Source of the DNA: Acidiferrobacterales bacterium
Lineage (GTDB): Bacteria > Pseudomonadota > Gammaproteobacteria > Acidiferrobacterales > SZUA-150
NCBI GenBank assembly: GCA_947258385.1
Contig: CAMYII010000020.1
Span: forward strand, 9,607-71,979
Length of the DNA stretch: 62,373 nucleotides
Direction: 5' to 3'
Notes under the pieces: model-generated
The model's input: the letters and a program-made list of their open reading frames with translations, nothing else
Database searches by the model: none
Told to the model about the DNA's origin: nothing
Translations under genes and position numbers: made by a program
Shown here: piece after piece, positions 34,153-43,374 of the stretch
How positions within the stretch are numbered: position 1 is the stretch's first letter
Layout: each line of letters starts with the position of its first letter

Positions 34153-34740
34153 ATGAACCGGGTTCTTCTTTTTATCGATAGCCTCAGCGCGTGGATCGGC
34201 AAAGCGTTCGCCTGGTGTATTCTGGTCCTCACCTTTGCCACCTGTTACGAGGTATTCGTTCGCTATCTGTTGAATGCGCCCACGGTGTGGGCCTTCGACA
34301 TGAGCGTGCAGATGTACGGCGCATTGTTCATGATGGCGGGGGCATATACCCTCTCCCGCAACGGGCATGTGCGCGGGGACGTCCTCTATCGCCTGCTTCC
34401 CGTACGCACTCAGGCAGGCATCGATCTGGTGCTGTATTTCCTCTTCTTTCTCCCCGGCGTATTGGCGCTAATCTTTTACGGCTATAGTTTTGCCAGGGAT
34501 TCATGGTTCTATCAGGAAGTGAGCTGGAACAGCCCCGCGCGAATACAAATATATTTCTTCAAGACCCTGATTCCCCTCTCCGGATTTTTCCTGCTGTTAC
34601 AGGGCGCCGCCGAAGTGGTTCGCTGCATCCTGTGCCTGCGGACCGGCGAGTGGCCGGCGCGCCTGCATGATATCGAAGAAACAGAAACGATGATGATGCA
34701 TGAACGCGAAAGCGAGGCCGCGTGGAGGGCCGATAAATGA
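34153..34740 (+). CDS. dctQ: TRAP transporter small permease (DctQ)
   Basis: 195 residues with four membrane helices: AFAWCILVLTFATCYEVFVR, MYGALFMMAGAYTLSRNGHV, LVLYFLFFLPGVLALIFYGY and IPLSGFFLLLQGAAEVVRCI. NGHVRGDVLYR is the conserved DctQ loop. The C-terminal cytosolic tail is longer than usual. The stop overlaps the dctM ATG (ATGA). It assists Na+-driven solute import with DctP and DctM. Confidence 0.92.
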   Translation: MNRVLLFIDSLSAWIGKAFAWCILVLTFATCYEVFVRYLLNAPTVWAFDMSVQMYGALFMMAGAYTLSRNGHVRGDVLYRLLPVRTQAGIDLVLYFLFFLPGVLALIFYGYSFARDSWFYQEVSWNSPARIQIYFFKTLIPLSGFFLLLQGAAEVVRCILCLRTGEWPARLHDIEETETMMMHERESEAAWRADK

Positions 34741-36083
34741 CGGATCCTCAAGTCGCCATCTTGATGCTCTGCCTGTTCATCGTCATGGTGATGCTGGGGT
34801 TTCCCATCGCCTTTACCCTGATCGCGATGGGACTGGGCTTCGGCTATTACGCCTACGCCACACCCGACCAGATGGACAACATCTTCGACAACCGCATCTT
34901 CGATCTTTTCGTGCAGAACACCTTCTCCGTGATGTCCAATGACGTCCTGGTCGCGGTGCCGCTGTTCTTGTTTATGGGCTACGTGGTCGAACGTGCCAAC
35001 ATCGTCGACCGGCTGTTCTTCAGCCTGCAACTGGCCGCCCGCCACCTGCCCGCTTCCATGGCGGTGGCGGCGCTCGCCACCTGCGCCGTGTTTGCGACCG
35101 CCACCGGCATTATCGGTGCGGTGGTGACATTGATGGGCTTGCTGGCGCTCCCGGCGATGCTGAAGGCCGGCTATGACAAAAAGTTCGCCTCGGGCACGAT
35201 CTGCGCCGGCGGCACCCTGGGCATTTTAATCCCCCCTAGCATCATGCTCATTGTTTACGCCGCCATCGCCCAACTCTCCCCGGTGCGGCTGTACGCGGCC
35301 GCGCTTTTTCCGGGCATGCTGCTGGCCGGCCTGTACATGGTCTACGTGGTGGGGCGGGCCTATTTCAATCCGGCACTGGCGCCCAAACCGCCGCAGGAAA
35401 GCGTCCCGCCTGTCACGCAGATACTCTGGCAGTTGCTGACCTCGTTTGTGCCGCTGGCCGTGTTGATCATGGCCGTGCTCGGGGCCATTCTTATGGGCAT
35501 CGCGACACCGGCGGAGGCCGCCGGCGTCGGGTCGTTCGGCGGCTTGTTCCTGGCCGTGTGCTACCGCGCCCTGACCTGGCAACGTCTGAAGGAAGCGGTC
35601 GTGCTGTGTGCACGCACCTCGGCCATGGTGTGTTGGCTGTTTGTCGGTTCCTGGACCTTTGCCTCGGTGTTTTCCTACCTCGGGGGCCACGCCCTGATCG
35701 AGGAATGGGTGCTGGCCATGGAGCTCTCGCCGGTGGGTTTCCTTATCCTGGCGCAGGCGATTATCTTCCTGCTAGGTTGGCCCCTGGAGTGGACCGAGAT
35801 CATCATTATCTTTGTTCCGATTTTCCTGCCGATGCTCGACAACTTCGGTGTCGACCCCCTGTTTTTCGGGATACTCGTTGCACTCAACCTGCAGACGTCG
35901 TTCCTGACGCCACCCATGGCAATGGCCGCCTATTATCTCAAAGGCGTCGCGCCGCCGAATGTGGAGCTGATGGATATTTTCCGCGGCATTATGCCGTATC
36001 TCGCGATCGTGCTGTTCTCCATGGTGCTGATGTACAATTTCCCTGGACTGGTGCAGTGGTTGCCGAAGTATCTTTTCGGATAG
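34737..36083 (+). CDS. dctM: TRAP transporter large permease (DctM)
   Basis: 448 residues with about 12-13 helices. DctM motifs include LGFPIAFTLIAMGLGFGYYA, VAVPLFLFMGYVVERANIVD, GTICAGGTLGILIPPSIMLI and GIATPAEAAGVGSFGGLFLA. It is the translocating subunit that uses the Na+ gradient. It follows dctQ with a 4-nt overlap. The amidase gene begins 83 bp after its stop in the same direction and could be part of the same transcript. Confidence 0.95.
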   Translation: MTDPQVAILMLCLFIVMVMLGFPIAFTLIAMGLGFGYYAYATPDQMDNIFDNRIFDLFVQNTFSVMSNDVLVAVPLFLFMGYVVERANIVDRLFFSLQLAARHLPASMAVAALATCAVFATATGIIGAVVTLMGLLALPAMLKAGYDKKFASGTICAGGTLGILIPPSIMLIVYAAIAQLSPVRLYAAALFPGMLLAGLYMVYVVGRAYFNPALAPKPPQESVPPVTQILWQLLTSFVPLAVLIMAVLGAILMGIATPAEAAGVGSFGGLFLAVCYRALTWQRLKEAVVLCARTSAMVCWLFVGSWTFASVFSYLGGHALIEEWVLAMELSPVGFLILAQAIIFLLGWPLEWTEIIIIFVPIFLPMLDNFGVDPLFFGILVALNLQTSFLTPPMAMAAYYLKGVAPPNVELMDIFRGIMPYLAIVLFSMVLMYNFPGLVQWLPKYLFG

Positions 36084-36166
36084 CAACATATAGAGATCCT
36101 GGCACTGGAACGCCGCTCTTTAGTGATCATCAACCCGGCGCAGCGACCACGAGGCGAAGAGACGTC

Positions 36167-37492
36167 ATGGACTTGTTTCACATCAGCGCGACCGAGGCGG
36201 CGGCGGCGATCCGTGCCGGCGAAATCACCTCCGTGGAACTGGTCCAGGACTGCCTGGAACGCATCAATGCGCTCGAACAGACGCTCGGCGCCTGGACCCG
36301 GCTCGACCCGGAGTATGCCTTGCGCCAGGCACAAGAAGCCCATGATGCGCGGCAGGCAGGCATGCCGCTCGGTGCCCTGCATGGGGTTCCGGTCGGCATC
36401 AAGGACATCTTCGATACCGAGGACATGCCGACCGAGTTCGGCTCGGTGCTGCACGCCGGGCGCACGCCCGGCCGGGATGCCACGGTGGTCGCGCTGCTGC
36501 GCGCGGCGGGCGCAATTATCATGGGCAAAACCGTTACCACCGAGCTCGCCGTCTATGCACCGGGCAAGACCGCGAACCCGCATGATCCCAGGCGCACGCC
36601 CGGTGGTTCCTCCAGCGGGTCCGCCGCTGCCGTGGCGGCCGCCATGGTGCCGCTCGCGCTCGGCACCCAGACCAATGGCTCGATCATCCGTCCGGCATCC
36701 TACTGCGGCGTCTACGGCTACAAGCCCAGCCACGGTCTAATCTCCCGGCATCGTGTCCTGCAACAATCGCGGCGCTTGGATCATGTCGGGGTGTTTGGCC
36801 GCAGCGTCGAGGATGTGGCGCTGATCGCGGAACCGCTCATGGCCTTCGACGAGCGCGATCCCGACATGCGGCCGCGGGCACGCCTGAGGCTAGGGGAAAC
36901 ACTGGCCGAGGAACCCCCCGTGCCGCCACGCCTGGCCTTTGTCAAGACGCCGGCATGGGCGCAGGCCGACGGCGACACGCAAGCGGCATTCGCGGAACTG
37001 CTGGAGCATCTCGGTGAGCACGTCAAGGAGGTTGAGCTCCCTGAGATTTTCGAGCAGGCGATCATGTGGCATCGCACGATGATGGAGGCGGATCTCGCCC
37101 GCAGCTTCGGGCGTGACTATGAACGCGGCAAAGACAGGCTGAGTATGACCCTGCGGGAGATGATCGAGCGCGGACAGCGGTATCCGGCAATGGAGTACAA
37201 CCGCGCCGTGGACCAGATACCGGTATTAAACGACACTCTCGATGCGATCTTCGAGCAGTACGACGCCATACTCACCCCCGCCACCACCGGCGAGGCGCCC
37301 ATCGGGCTCGAATCGACGGGAAGCCCGGTGTTCTGCACGCTATGGACCCTGTGCGGGGTACCCACAATCAGCCTTCCGCTCCTGCAGGGTTCGAACCGGA
37401 TGCCCATCGGGGCACAATTGGTGGCATCAAAATACGATGACGCGCGCTTGTTGCGCACGGCCCGCTGGCTGGCGGCGTTCGCCGAGGCATAG
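36167..37492 (+). CDS. amidase signature family enzyme
   Basis: 441 residues. The Ser-cisSer-Lys triad is visible: Lys in GVPVGIKDIFDTEDM, the Ser-rich loop in RTPGGSSSGSAAAVAAAMVP and the nucleophile region LGTQTNGSIIRPASYCGVYG. The family normally reads TDTGGSIRxPA, so TQTNGS is a mild variant. The true ATG is at 36167; the open frame upstream is the antisense-phase shadow of dctM. It hydrolyses an amide to acid and ammonia in the cytosol. Position behind the TRAP genes suggests that the imported compound may be an amide or be released from one. Confidence 0.92.
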   Translation: MDLFHISATEAAAAIRAGEITSVELVQDCLERINALEQTLGAWTRLDPEYALRQAQEAHDARQAGMPLGALHGVPVGIKDIFDTEDMPTEFGSVLHAGRTPGRDATVVALLRAAGAIIMGKTVTTELAVYAPGKTANPHDPRRTPGGSSSGSAAAVAAAMVPLALGTQTNGSIIRPASYCGVYGYKPSHGLISRHRVLQQSRRLDHVGVFGRSVEDVALIAEPLMAFDERDPDMRPRARLRLGETLAEEPPVPPRLAFVKTPAWAQADGDTQAAFAELLEHLGEHVKEVELPEIFEQAIMWHRTMMEADLARSFGRDYERGKDRLSMTLREMIERGQRYPAMEYNRAVDQIPVLNDTLDAIFEQYDAILTPATTGEAPIGLESTGSPVFCTLWTLCGVPTISLPLLQGSNRMPIGAQLVASKYDDARLLRTARWLAAFAEA

Positions 37493-37642
37493 CGGCACTG
37501 CGGAGAATGATGTTGCGGGACGGCAACCCGGGATTTACAGTAAGCCAGGAAGACAAGCCGCTTTCCTGACCGCCGGGTGCCTGCAAGTAAGCATGCGGCA
37601 GTTAGACGATGGTAACCACACTGAAAGACGTAACGAGGTGTC

Positions 37643-37819
37643 ATGGCTAATCTAATTAGTGGGTCGATCGCGGTTCTATTAATGATTTGGTTCGTGGGCG
37701 GTCTCGCGGTGTCGATAGGCTCAGTCCCATTTTTTATCATCGCGGTTGCGGTTCTGGGCATGACCGTGGCCGACCTCGTAGAATCCGTAATAAACAGCAG
37801 GAACAACACTCGGGACTGA
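37643..37819 (+). CDS. small two-helix membrane protein
   Basis: 58 residues starting MANLISGSIAVLLMIWFVGG, with a second helix SIGSVPFFIIAVAVLGMTVA and a polar tail ESVINSRNNTRD. An AACGAGGTG ribosome binding site lies 4-5 nt before the ATG. Hydrophobic pattern and codon use look real. It sits between the amidase and the MFS gene, same strand. It may assist a neighbouring transporter. I do not recognise the family. Confidence 0.6.
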   Translation: MANLISGSIAVLLMIWFVGGLAVSIGSVPFFIIAVAVLGMTVADLVESVINSRNNTRD

Positions 37820-37925
37820 CCTCCCTGACAAACCCATATTGAGCCGGCCGCTGCACCGTCATCCTCCCAACGCTGACCGGCGATAGGAGAGATCCATCAG
37901 CTCCCTGCTCACAGAATCGGCCAAA

Positions 37926-39200
37926 ATGCGGTGGCTGCGCTGGACCGCGTTTGCCCTGGTCGCAGCGGCCTATATGTTGTCATTTTTTCACCGCATGGCG
38001 CCGGCGGCGATCGCCGGCGAGCTGCAACAGGCCTTTCACGTCAGCGGCGCCGCCTTAGGGGTATTGGCGGCGACCTATTTTTATGTCTACACCGTGATGC
38101 AGATCCCCACCGGGGTCTTGGTGGACACCGTGGGGCCGCGCCGTATCCTCACGCTGGGCGGACTCATCGCCGGCATGGGTTCGGTCCTGTTCGGAGTGGC
38201 GGAGAGCTTTGGCGCCGCCGCCGCGGGCCGCACGCTCGTGGGACTGGGGGTGTCGGTCACGTTTATCTCGCTGCTGAAGCTCAACGCCGCCTGGTTCCGT
38301 GACCGGGAATTCGCCACCCTCGCCGGCCTGACCCTGTTCATGGGCAATATCGGCGCGGTGTTCTCGGCCACCCCGCTTGCCTGGGTTTTGACGTTAACCT
38401 CCTGGCGCCACGTGTTTGTCGCCGTGGGTGTGTTTTCAGCGATATTGGGGATACTGACCTGGCTGCTGGTGCGCAACCATCCCGGGGAGGCGGGTCTGCC
38501 GTCGCTGCGGGAACTCGACGGCGAGGCCGCCCATCCGGCGCATAGCGGTCACTGGTACGACGGTCTGGTGGCGGTCATGAAAAATCGCGCGTCGTGGCCC
38601 GGTTTCTGGGTCAACCTGGGACTCGGTGGCACCTTTCTGACGTTCGCCGGCCTGTGGGCGGTGCCCTACCTCATGCAGGTCCACGGCATGGACCGCATTC
38701 ACGCCACCGACCACACCAGCCTCATGCTGATTGGGTTCGCGGTGGGCGCGTTGGCCGTGGGCGCGGCCTCCGACCGCCTCGGCCGCCGGCGACCGGTGCT
38801 GTTGCTGTTGGCCGTGCTGTACACCCTGTGCTGGCTGCCGTGGCTCACCGGGTTCGGCATGCCGCGCCCGGTGAGTCTGACCCTGTCCGGTATAATGGGC
38901 CTCTGCGCCGCCGGCTTCACCCTGACCTGGGCGAGTGCCAAGGAGGTCAACCCGCCCGCGCTGTCCGGCATGGCCACCAGCCTGGTCAATACCGGCGTGT
39001 TCCTAGGTCCCGCCATTTACCAACCGTTGGTGGGGTGGGTGCTGGACCGCGGTTGGCGGGGAGGCGCGGCCCTGGACATGGGCGTGTACACACTGGACGA
39101 TTTCCGCTTGGGATTGGCGGTGCTGCTGGGGTTCTCCCTCATGGGCCTGGGCAGCACGCTGTTCGTCAAGGAAACCTTCTGCCGGCACACCGCTGACTGA
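37926..39200 (+). CDS. major facilitator superfamily transporter
   Basis: 424 residues with 12 predicted helices in two bundles. The start of helix 1 is WTAFALVAAAYMLSFFHRMA. The loop 2-3 motif is GVLVDTVGPRRILTLGGLIA. A second-half counterpart is GAASDRLGRRRPVLLLLAVL. ATG 37926 lacks a ribosome binding site, while AGGAGAG at 37885-37891 is well spaced for an in-frame ATC (37896) or CTG (37905), so the protein may start about 7-10 codons earlier. It is probably an anion or organic-acid carrier. It is convergent with the aldehyde dehydrogenase gene, 29 bp apart. Confidence 0.9.
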   Translation: MRWLRWTAFALVAAAYMLSFFHRMAPAAIAGELQQAFHVSGAALGVLAATYFYVYTVMQIPTGVLVDTVGPRRILTLGGLIAGMGSVLFGVAESFGAAAAGRTLVGLGVSVTFISLLKLNAAWFRDREFATLAGLTLFMGNIGAVFSATPLAWVLTLTSWRHVFVAVGVFSAILGILTWLLVRNHPGEAGLPSLRELDGEAAHPAHSGHWYDGLVAVMKNRASWPGFWVNLGLGGTFLTFAGLWAVPYLMQVHGMDRIHATDHTSLMLIGFAVGALAVGAASDRLGRRRPVLLLLAVLYTLCWLPWLTGFGMPRPVSLTLSGIMGLCAAGFTLTWASAKEVNPPALSGMATSLVNTGVFLGPAIYQPLVGWVLDRGWRGGAALDMGVYTLDDFRLGLAVLLGFSLMGLGSTLFVKETFCRHTAD

Positions 39201-39229
39201 GAACCGCGGACGGGCCCGCGGTCGCGCGG

Positions 39230-40687
39230 CTAGCCCCAGCGCTCCACCACCACTTTCGTCTGGGTGAAGAACTCGACGGCGTGACGCGCCTGGCCGTGCA
39301 AGGTGCCAAAGAAGCTGTCTCTCCAACCACTGAAGGGAAAGAAGGCCATCGGCGCCGCCACCCCGATGTTGATGCCGATGTTACCGGCCTGCGCTTCATA
39401 GCGGAACTTACGCGCCGCCGCCCCGTCGCGCGTAAACAGGCATGCCATGTTGCCGTAACGACCACTATTAACCAGCTCGATGGCATCGTCGATCGTGCTC
39501 ACGTGAATCAGGCTCAACACCGGACCGAAGATCTCGGTGTTGGCGATCTCACCGGCGGGATTGACATCCTGCAGGATGGTGGGCCGCACGAAATTGCCGT
39601 GTTCGTAACCGGGAATTACCGGATGCCGTCCGTCAACCAGGACCCTCGCCCCTTCGTCGGCCCCTTTCTGGATCAGGCCCTCGATGCGGGCCTTGCTTTG
39701 CGGCGTGATCACCGGGCCCATTTGCGTGCGTTCATCGAGGCCGTCACCAACCTGTAGCGCCGTGGCCACTTCGGCAACGGCCTCGGTGAACGTCCGGCGC
39801 GCGTCACCCACGGTCACCACCAGCGAACCCGCCAGACAGCGCTGGCCCGCACAACCGAAGGCGGATTCGCACATAATGCGGGTGGCGCTCTCCCGATCCG
39901 CGTCCGGCAAAACGATCATCGGATTCTTGGCCCCGCCGGCCGCCTGCACGCGCTTGCCGTTGGCACCGGCACGGGCGTACACGTATTTCGCCACGGCCGT
40001 CGACCCGACAAAACTGATCGCCTGGATGATCGGGTGATCCAGGATGGCGTCCACCGTGTCCTTGGCGCCGTTGACCAGGTTCACCACACCCCTGGGCAAA
40101 TCGATCTGCTCGAACAGGCGAAAGACCTTTTGCATGGTCAGCGGCACCCGCTCCGAAGGCTTGACGATGCAGGTGTTGCCGCAGGCGATTACATAAGGCA
40201 GGAACCAGAACGGAATCATGCCGGGAAAATTGAACGGAGCGATGACGGCGCACACGCCGACCGGCTGGCGAATCATGAGCTCGTCAATCCCGGACGTCAC
40301 GTCTTCCAGCACATCCCCCTGCATCAAGGTGGGGATGCCGCAAGCCACTTCCACATTGTCAATGGCCCGGCGCATCTCGCCGCGGGATTCAACCAAGGTC
40401 TTGCCGCATTCCATGGTGATGGTACGTGACAAGTCCTCAAAGTGATCCTCGAGCAGATGCTTTAGCCGGAACAGGTACTGGACCCGCTCGGTCGGCGGGG
40501 TGCGCCGCCACCCGGCCAATGCCGCATTCGCCGCGCGCGCCGCCGCGTCAACGTCACTGGCGCTTGAAAGCGGCACCCGCGCCATCACCTCTGCCGTCGC
40601 CGGGTTCACGACCTCTAACGCATCAGCCGCACTGGCGGTACGCCACTCGCCATCGATATAGTTGAGTAATTGATTATTGGCACGCAT
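39230..40687 (-). CDS. mmsA: CoA-acylating methylmalonate-semialdehyde dehydrogenase-like
   Basis: 485 residues of the aldehyde dehydrogenase superfamily, MmsA branch. It opens LLNYIDGEW and has [40 protein letters not shown], the catalytic-Cys segment [13 protein letters not shown] and [11 protein letters not shown]. MmsA enzymes make propionyl-CoA or acetyl-CoA from malonate- or methylmalonate-semialdehyde without a canonical Glu base. Start ATG 40687; an upstream in-frame ATG (40738) is less likely. With a tartronate semialdehyde reductase close by, a malonate-semialdehyde-like or sulfolactaldehyde-like substrate is conceivable. Confidence 0.9.
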   Translation of the reverse strand: MRANNQLLNYIDGEWRTASAADALEVVNPATAEVMARVPLSSASDVDAAARAANAALAGWRRTPPTERVQYLFRLKHLLEDHFEDLSRTITMECGKTLVESRGEMRRAIDNVEVACGIPTLMQGDVLEDVTSGIDELMIRQPVGVCAVIAPFNFPGMIPFWFLPYVIACGNTCIVKPSERVPLTMQKVFRLFEQIDLPRGVVNLVNGAKDTVDAILDHPIIQAISFVGSTAVAKYVYARAGANGKRVQAAGGAKNPMIVLPDADRESATRIMCESAFGCAGQRCLAGSLVVTVGDARRTFTEAVAEVATALQVGDGLDERTQMGPVITPQSKARIEGLIQKGADEGARVLVDGRHPVIPGYEHGNFVRPTILQDVNPAGEIANTEIFGPVLSLIHVSTIDDAIELVNSGRYGNMACLFTRDGAAARKFRYEAQAGNIGINIGVAAPMAFFPFSGWRDSFFGTLHGQARHAVEFFTQTKVVVERWG

Positions 40688-40904
40688 ACGCTTGTCAGCC
40701 TGGTTGTGACCGGACAGGGGGGATCGGAAATTGTACACCCGATCTTTGACGCTTGACCATCCAATCTGTGGCTTGAATCATCAGACTCACGGTCCGTCAA
40801 AGGATGCGGAATAGTTTTCCAATACTTTGCTAGAATAACGCCTGCGCGGAACCAGTGGTGCCGCGCGCTACGAATAGACCCTAAACCACACGCGAGATTT
40901 CGCC

Positions 40905-41795
40905 ATGGCCCAGATCTATATTATGGTTTCCCGCCATTCGGCGTTCTACAGCCCGCTGATCTCCGCGATCACCGGCGGGTTCCTGCAACACGAGGGGCTG
41001 GAGCCGACTTACGCGGTCGCCGAGAATTTTCAGTCGGTGCCGGACGGTATCCGGGCCGGCTCGATTCATGTCGGCCAGTCGGCCGTGTCGGTCAGCTGGG
41101 GGCCGATGGAACGGGGCGAGTCCAGCCCCATGGTGCATTTCGCCCAGATCAATGAGCGCGACGGCTTCTTTATCGCCGCGCGCCAACCCGACCCTGAGTT
41201 CACCTGGGACAAAATGATCGGCAAAAAGGTGCTGGCCGATCACGGTGAACAACCGTTGGCCATGTTCCAATACGCCGTGCACAAAATGGGCGTCGACGTC
41301 GGCCGGCTCGATCTGGTCAACGCGGGCAATGTCGAGGCCATGGACAAGGCCTTCCGTGCAGGCGAGGGTGACTATGTTCACCAACAGGGGCCGGCGCCGC
41401 AGCAGCTCGAGAAAGACGGCGTTGGCCATGTCGTCGCCTCCGTCGGCGAGGCGATCGGGTCGGTCGCCTTCAGCAGCCTGTGCGCATCGCGTGCATGGCT
41501 TGCGACCGACATGGCGCGCGCGTTCATGCGCGCCTACCGCCAATCCCGGCGCTATGTCAACGAGACGCCGGCCGCCGAGATCGCGCGGGCGGAGGCGGAT
41601 TTTTTCAAGGACATCGATCACGATGTGCTCACCAAAACTATCGAATTCTATCAGGGCCTGGGCTGCTGGGCCCCGGAGGTACGCATCACCCGCGACGCCT
41701 ACGAAACCGCACTCGATGTTTTTCTCCACAACGGTATCATTACCCAACGATACCCCTATGAGACTGTCGTCGCGCCGCTGCCCGACGACGCTTGA
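40905..41795 (+). CDS. NMT1/SsuA-like binding-fold protein without signal peptide
   Basis: 296 residues with the periplasmic-binding-protein type 2 fold of NMT1/THI5-like and SsuA-like receptors: SAFYSPLISAITGGFLQHEG, SVPDGIRAGSIHVGQSAVS and AFSSLCASRAWLATDMARAF. It begins MAQIYIMVSRHS and has no signal peptide or lipobox, and no ABC permease or ATPase gene is adjacent. It may therefore be a cytosolic sensor or enzyme rather than a transporter receptor. The CCCFC motif of Thi5 is absent. It is divergent from mmsA and convergent with the porin gene. Confidence 0.8.
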   Translation: MAQIYIMVSRHSAFYSPLISAITGGFLQHEGLEPTYAVAENFQSVPDGIRAGSIHVGQSAVSVSWGPMERGESSPMVHFAQINERDGFFIAARQPDPEFTWDKMIGKKVLADHGEQPLAMFQYAVHKMGVDVGRLDLVNAGNVEAMDKAFRAGEGDYVHQQGPAPQQLEKDGVGHVVASVGEAIGSVAFSSLCASRAWLATDMARAFMRAYRQSRRYVNETPAAEIARAEADFFKDIDHDVLTKTIEFYQGLGCWAPEVRITRDAYETALDVFLHNGIITQRYPYETVVAPLPDDA

Positions 41796-41820
41796 GAGGG
41801 AAGCGCGATAAGGGTTTGTC

Positions 41821-41846
41821 AAAAAAAACGGGGCCCTGCGGCCCCG
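41821..41846 (-). terminator. intrinsic terminator of the porin gene
   Basis: Read leftward: a GC stem CGGGGCC-GCAG-GGCCCCG followed at once by eight T residues. It begins 30 nt after the porin stop codon. This is the cleanest rho-independent terminator in the window. Confidence 0.9.
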
Positions 41847-41875
41847 GTAAAATGCTCGAATACACTATCTGAATG

Positions 41876-43111
41876 TCAAAAATCGAGGCGCATGCCGAGT
41901 ACGATCGACTCGCGGTCCGGCTCGGTGCCGTCAGGCTCTTCCACGGAAACGTCCTGATATCCGGCGTAGAGGCGCGTCGTCTTATCAAAAAAGTACACAA
42001 CCCCGACGGTGCCGTTGGTGGCCTCGCGCTCAGCCAGGGCGCCCACTCCCGCCAAGGCATTCGCGGGCGTGGCATCGGCTTCAGTCTTACCGCCCTGCAG
42101 CACCAGCAACCACTTACCCAGCTTCCAATGCACCGCGGCGAAATAGACCTCGCCGTCGCCACCCGGGTTCATCGCGGTGTTACACTGGCCGGCACCATCG
42201 GGGTACAACTCATCACCGCCACGAAAGCCGGAACCTCCGGTACAGGCATTCACTCGGTCAATTGCCGCGTCAGCGTCGATCCCACCGGAGCTCAAGGCAT
42301 CGCTGATATCTTCGTACTGACCAAACAGCGTAAAGGCGCCGAGGTTCAACTTACCGCCGACACGCACCACGGTTTCATCATCGTCGTACGCGACGGCCTC
42401 CTGGGCGTCATTGGCGGTGTCCTGAAAAACCCCGACCATGATCTCCCCGAGGTCGCCGCCCCAACTGGCGCCAATATTGACATCAATCCCATTGCCCGGG
42501 CCGCCGCTGTCACCGCCGGCCGAGTTCAACGAATCGCTGGGCATAATCAGCGCGTGCACGGTGATAGGCGCCCCCTTAGGGGTGCGGTATTTGATGGAAT
42601 GGTTGACGAATCCCGCTGCGCCGTAACCGGTACCCGGCGCCCACATGGCGGCGCCGGAACCGCGCGCCTGCAGCGCGGTCGCGACAAAGATGTCATAGGC
42701 GGCGCCGCCAATATATTTCATCGGCGCCTGGTTGCGGCCGGCGTTGAACTCACCCCAGCCCCCTTTTAGCCCGACCCATTGTTCACGGGCGCCCGGACCG
42801 TTTCCGTTGCCGAGGACCTGGGTGTATTCCAACCGGCCGATACCGGCCAGGCCGCCGCCAACATCTTTCTTAACATCAAAACCGATCCGGCTCTGCACAC
42901 CGTTGTCCCGAATCGCCAACTGAGCATCATCAGGCTCTCCCGGCGGCGGGACGAGTGGGTTGGGTTCGATATCAATGCTGGATAATTCCGCCTGTAACTT
43001 ACCGAAGATATTGATGTCGACACCCGCGGCCGAGAGCATGGCGGCACTGGAAAGCACGGGCAAGGAAGTCAGTGTTGCAGCAACTGCAGCAATAAGAATA
43101 TTTCTCTGCAT
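41876..43111 (-). CDS. Gram-negative outer-membrane porin
   Basis: 411 residues. The signal peptide (MQRNILIAAVAATLTSLPVL, cleaved near SSA-A) is followed by a general-porin barrel with alternating beta-strands, for example SRIGFDVKKDVGGGLAGIGR, EQWVGLKGGWGEFNAGRNQA and VGVVYFFDKTTRLYAGYQDV, and a C-terminal Phe (LGMRLDF), which is the outer-membrane assembly signal. The ATG at 43111 is chosen because it opens the signal peptide. A perfect terminator follows. Two palindromes at 43279-43320 lie upstream. It probably admits the acid substrates of the surrounding cluster. Confidence 0.93.
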   Translation of the reverse strand: MQRNILIAAVAATLTSLPVLSSAAMLSAAGVDINIFGKLQAELSSIDIEPNPLVPPPGEPDDAQLAIRDNGVQSRIGFDVKKDVGGGLAGIGRLEYTQVLGNGNGPGAREQWVGLKGGWGEFNAGRNQAPMKYIGGAAYDIFVATALQARGSGAAMWAPGTGYGAAGFVNHSIKYRTPKGAPITVHALIMPSDSLNSAGGDSGGPGNGIDVNIGASWGGDLGEIMVGVFQDTANDAQEAVAYDDDETVVRVGGKLNLGAFTLFGQYEDISDALSSGGIDADAAIDRVNACTGGSGFRGGDELYPDGAGQCNTAMNPGGDGEVYFAAVHWKLGKWLLVLQGGKTEADATPANALAGVGALAEREATNGTVGVVYFFDKTTRLYAGYQDVSVEEPDGTEPDRESIVLGMRLDF

Positions 43112-43278
43112 TGTGTATCCCCCGTCGCCTGATGAGTGGTGGTTAAGCGAATACTTATACGAATGTTTATGTAAGTATACGTAAGATCTTAACCAGTCCC
43201 TGGCGAACAACCTCCCCAGAACCAATCACAGCGGGACTATTGATATCAGGGATAGTACGAGGGTGCAATGACTTTTGA

Positions 43279-43320
43279 TTTCGCGATGCGAAATGAAATG
43301 AGTTTCGCCTGACGTCAGGC
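43279..43320. promoter_or_regulatory. two palindromes upstream of the porin gene
   Basis: TTTCGC-GAT-GCGAAA (43279-43293) and GCCTGACGTCAGGC (43307-43320) are both perfect. They lie 170-210 bp upstream of the porin start and 55 bp beyond the glxR stop. They could be operators for the porin promoter or a structured transcript end. Confidence 0.5.
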
Positions 43321-43374
43321 ATAACGTATTTTCACAGTCTGTTCCCGCTGCGACTGTACATTCAAGCATAACGA

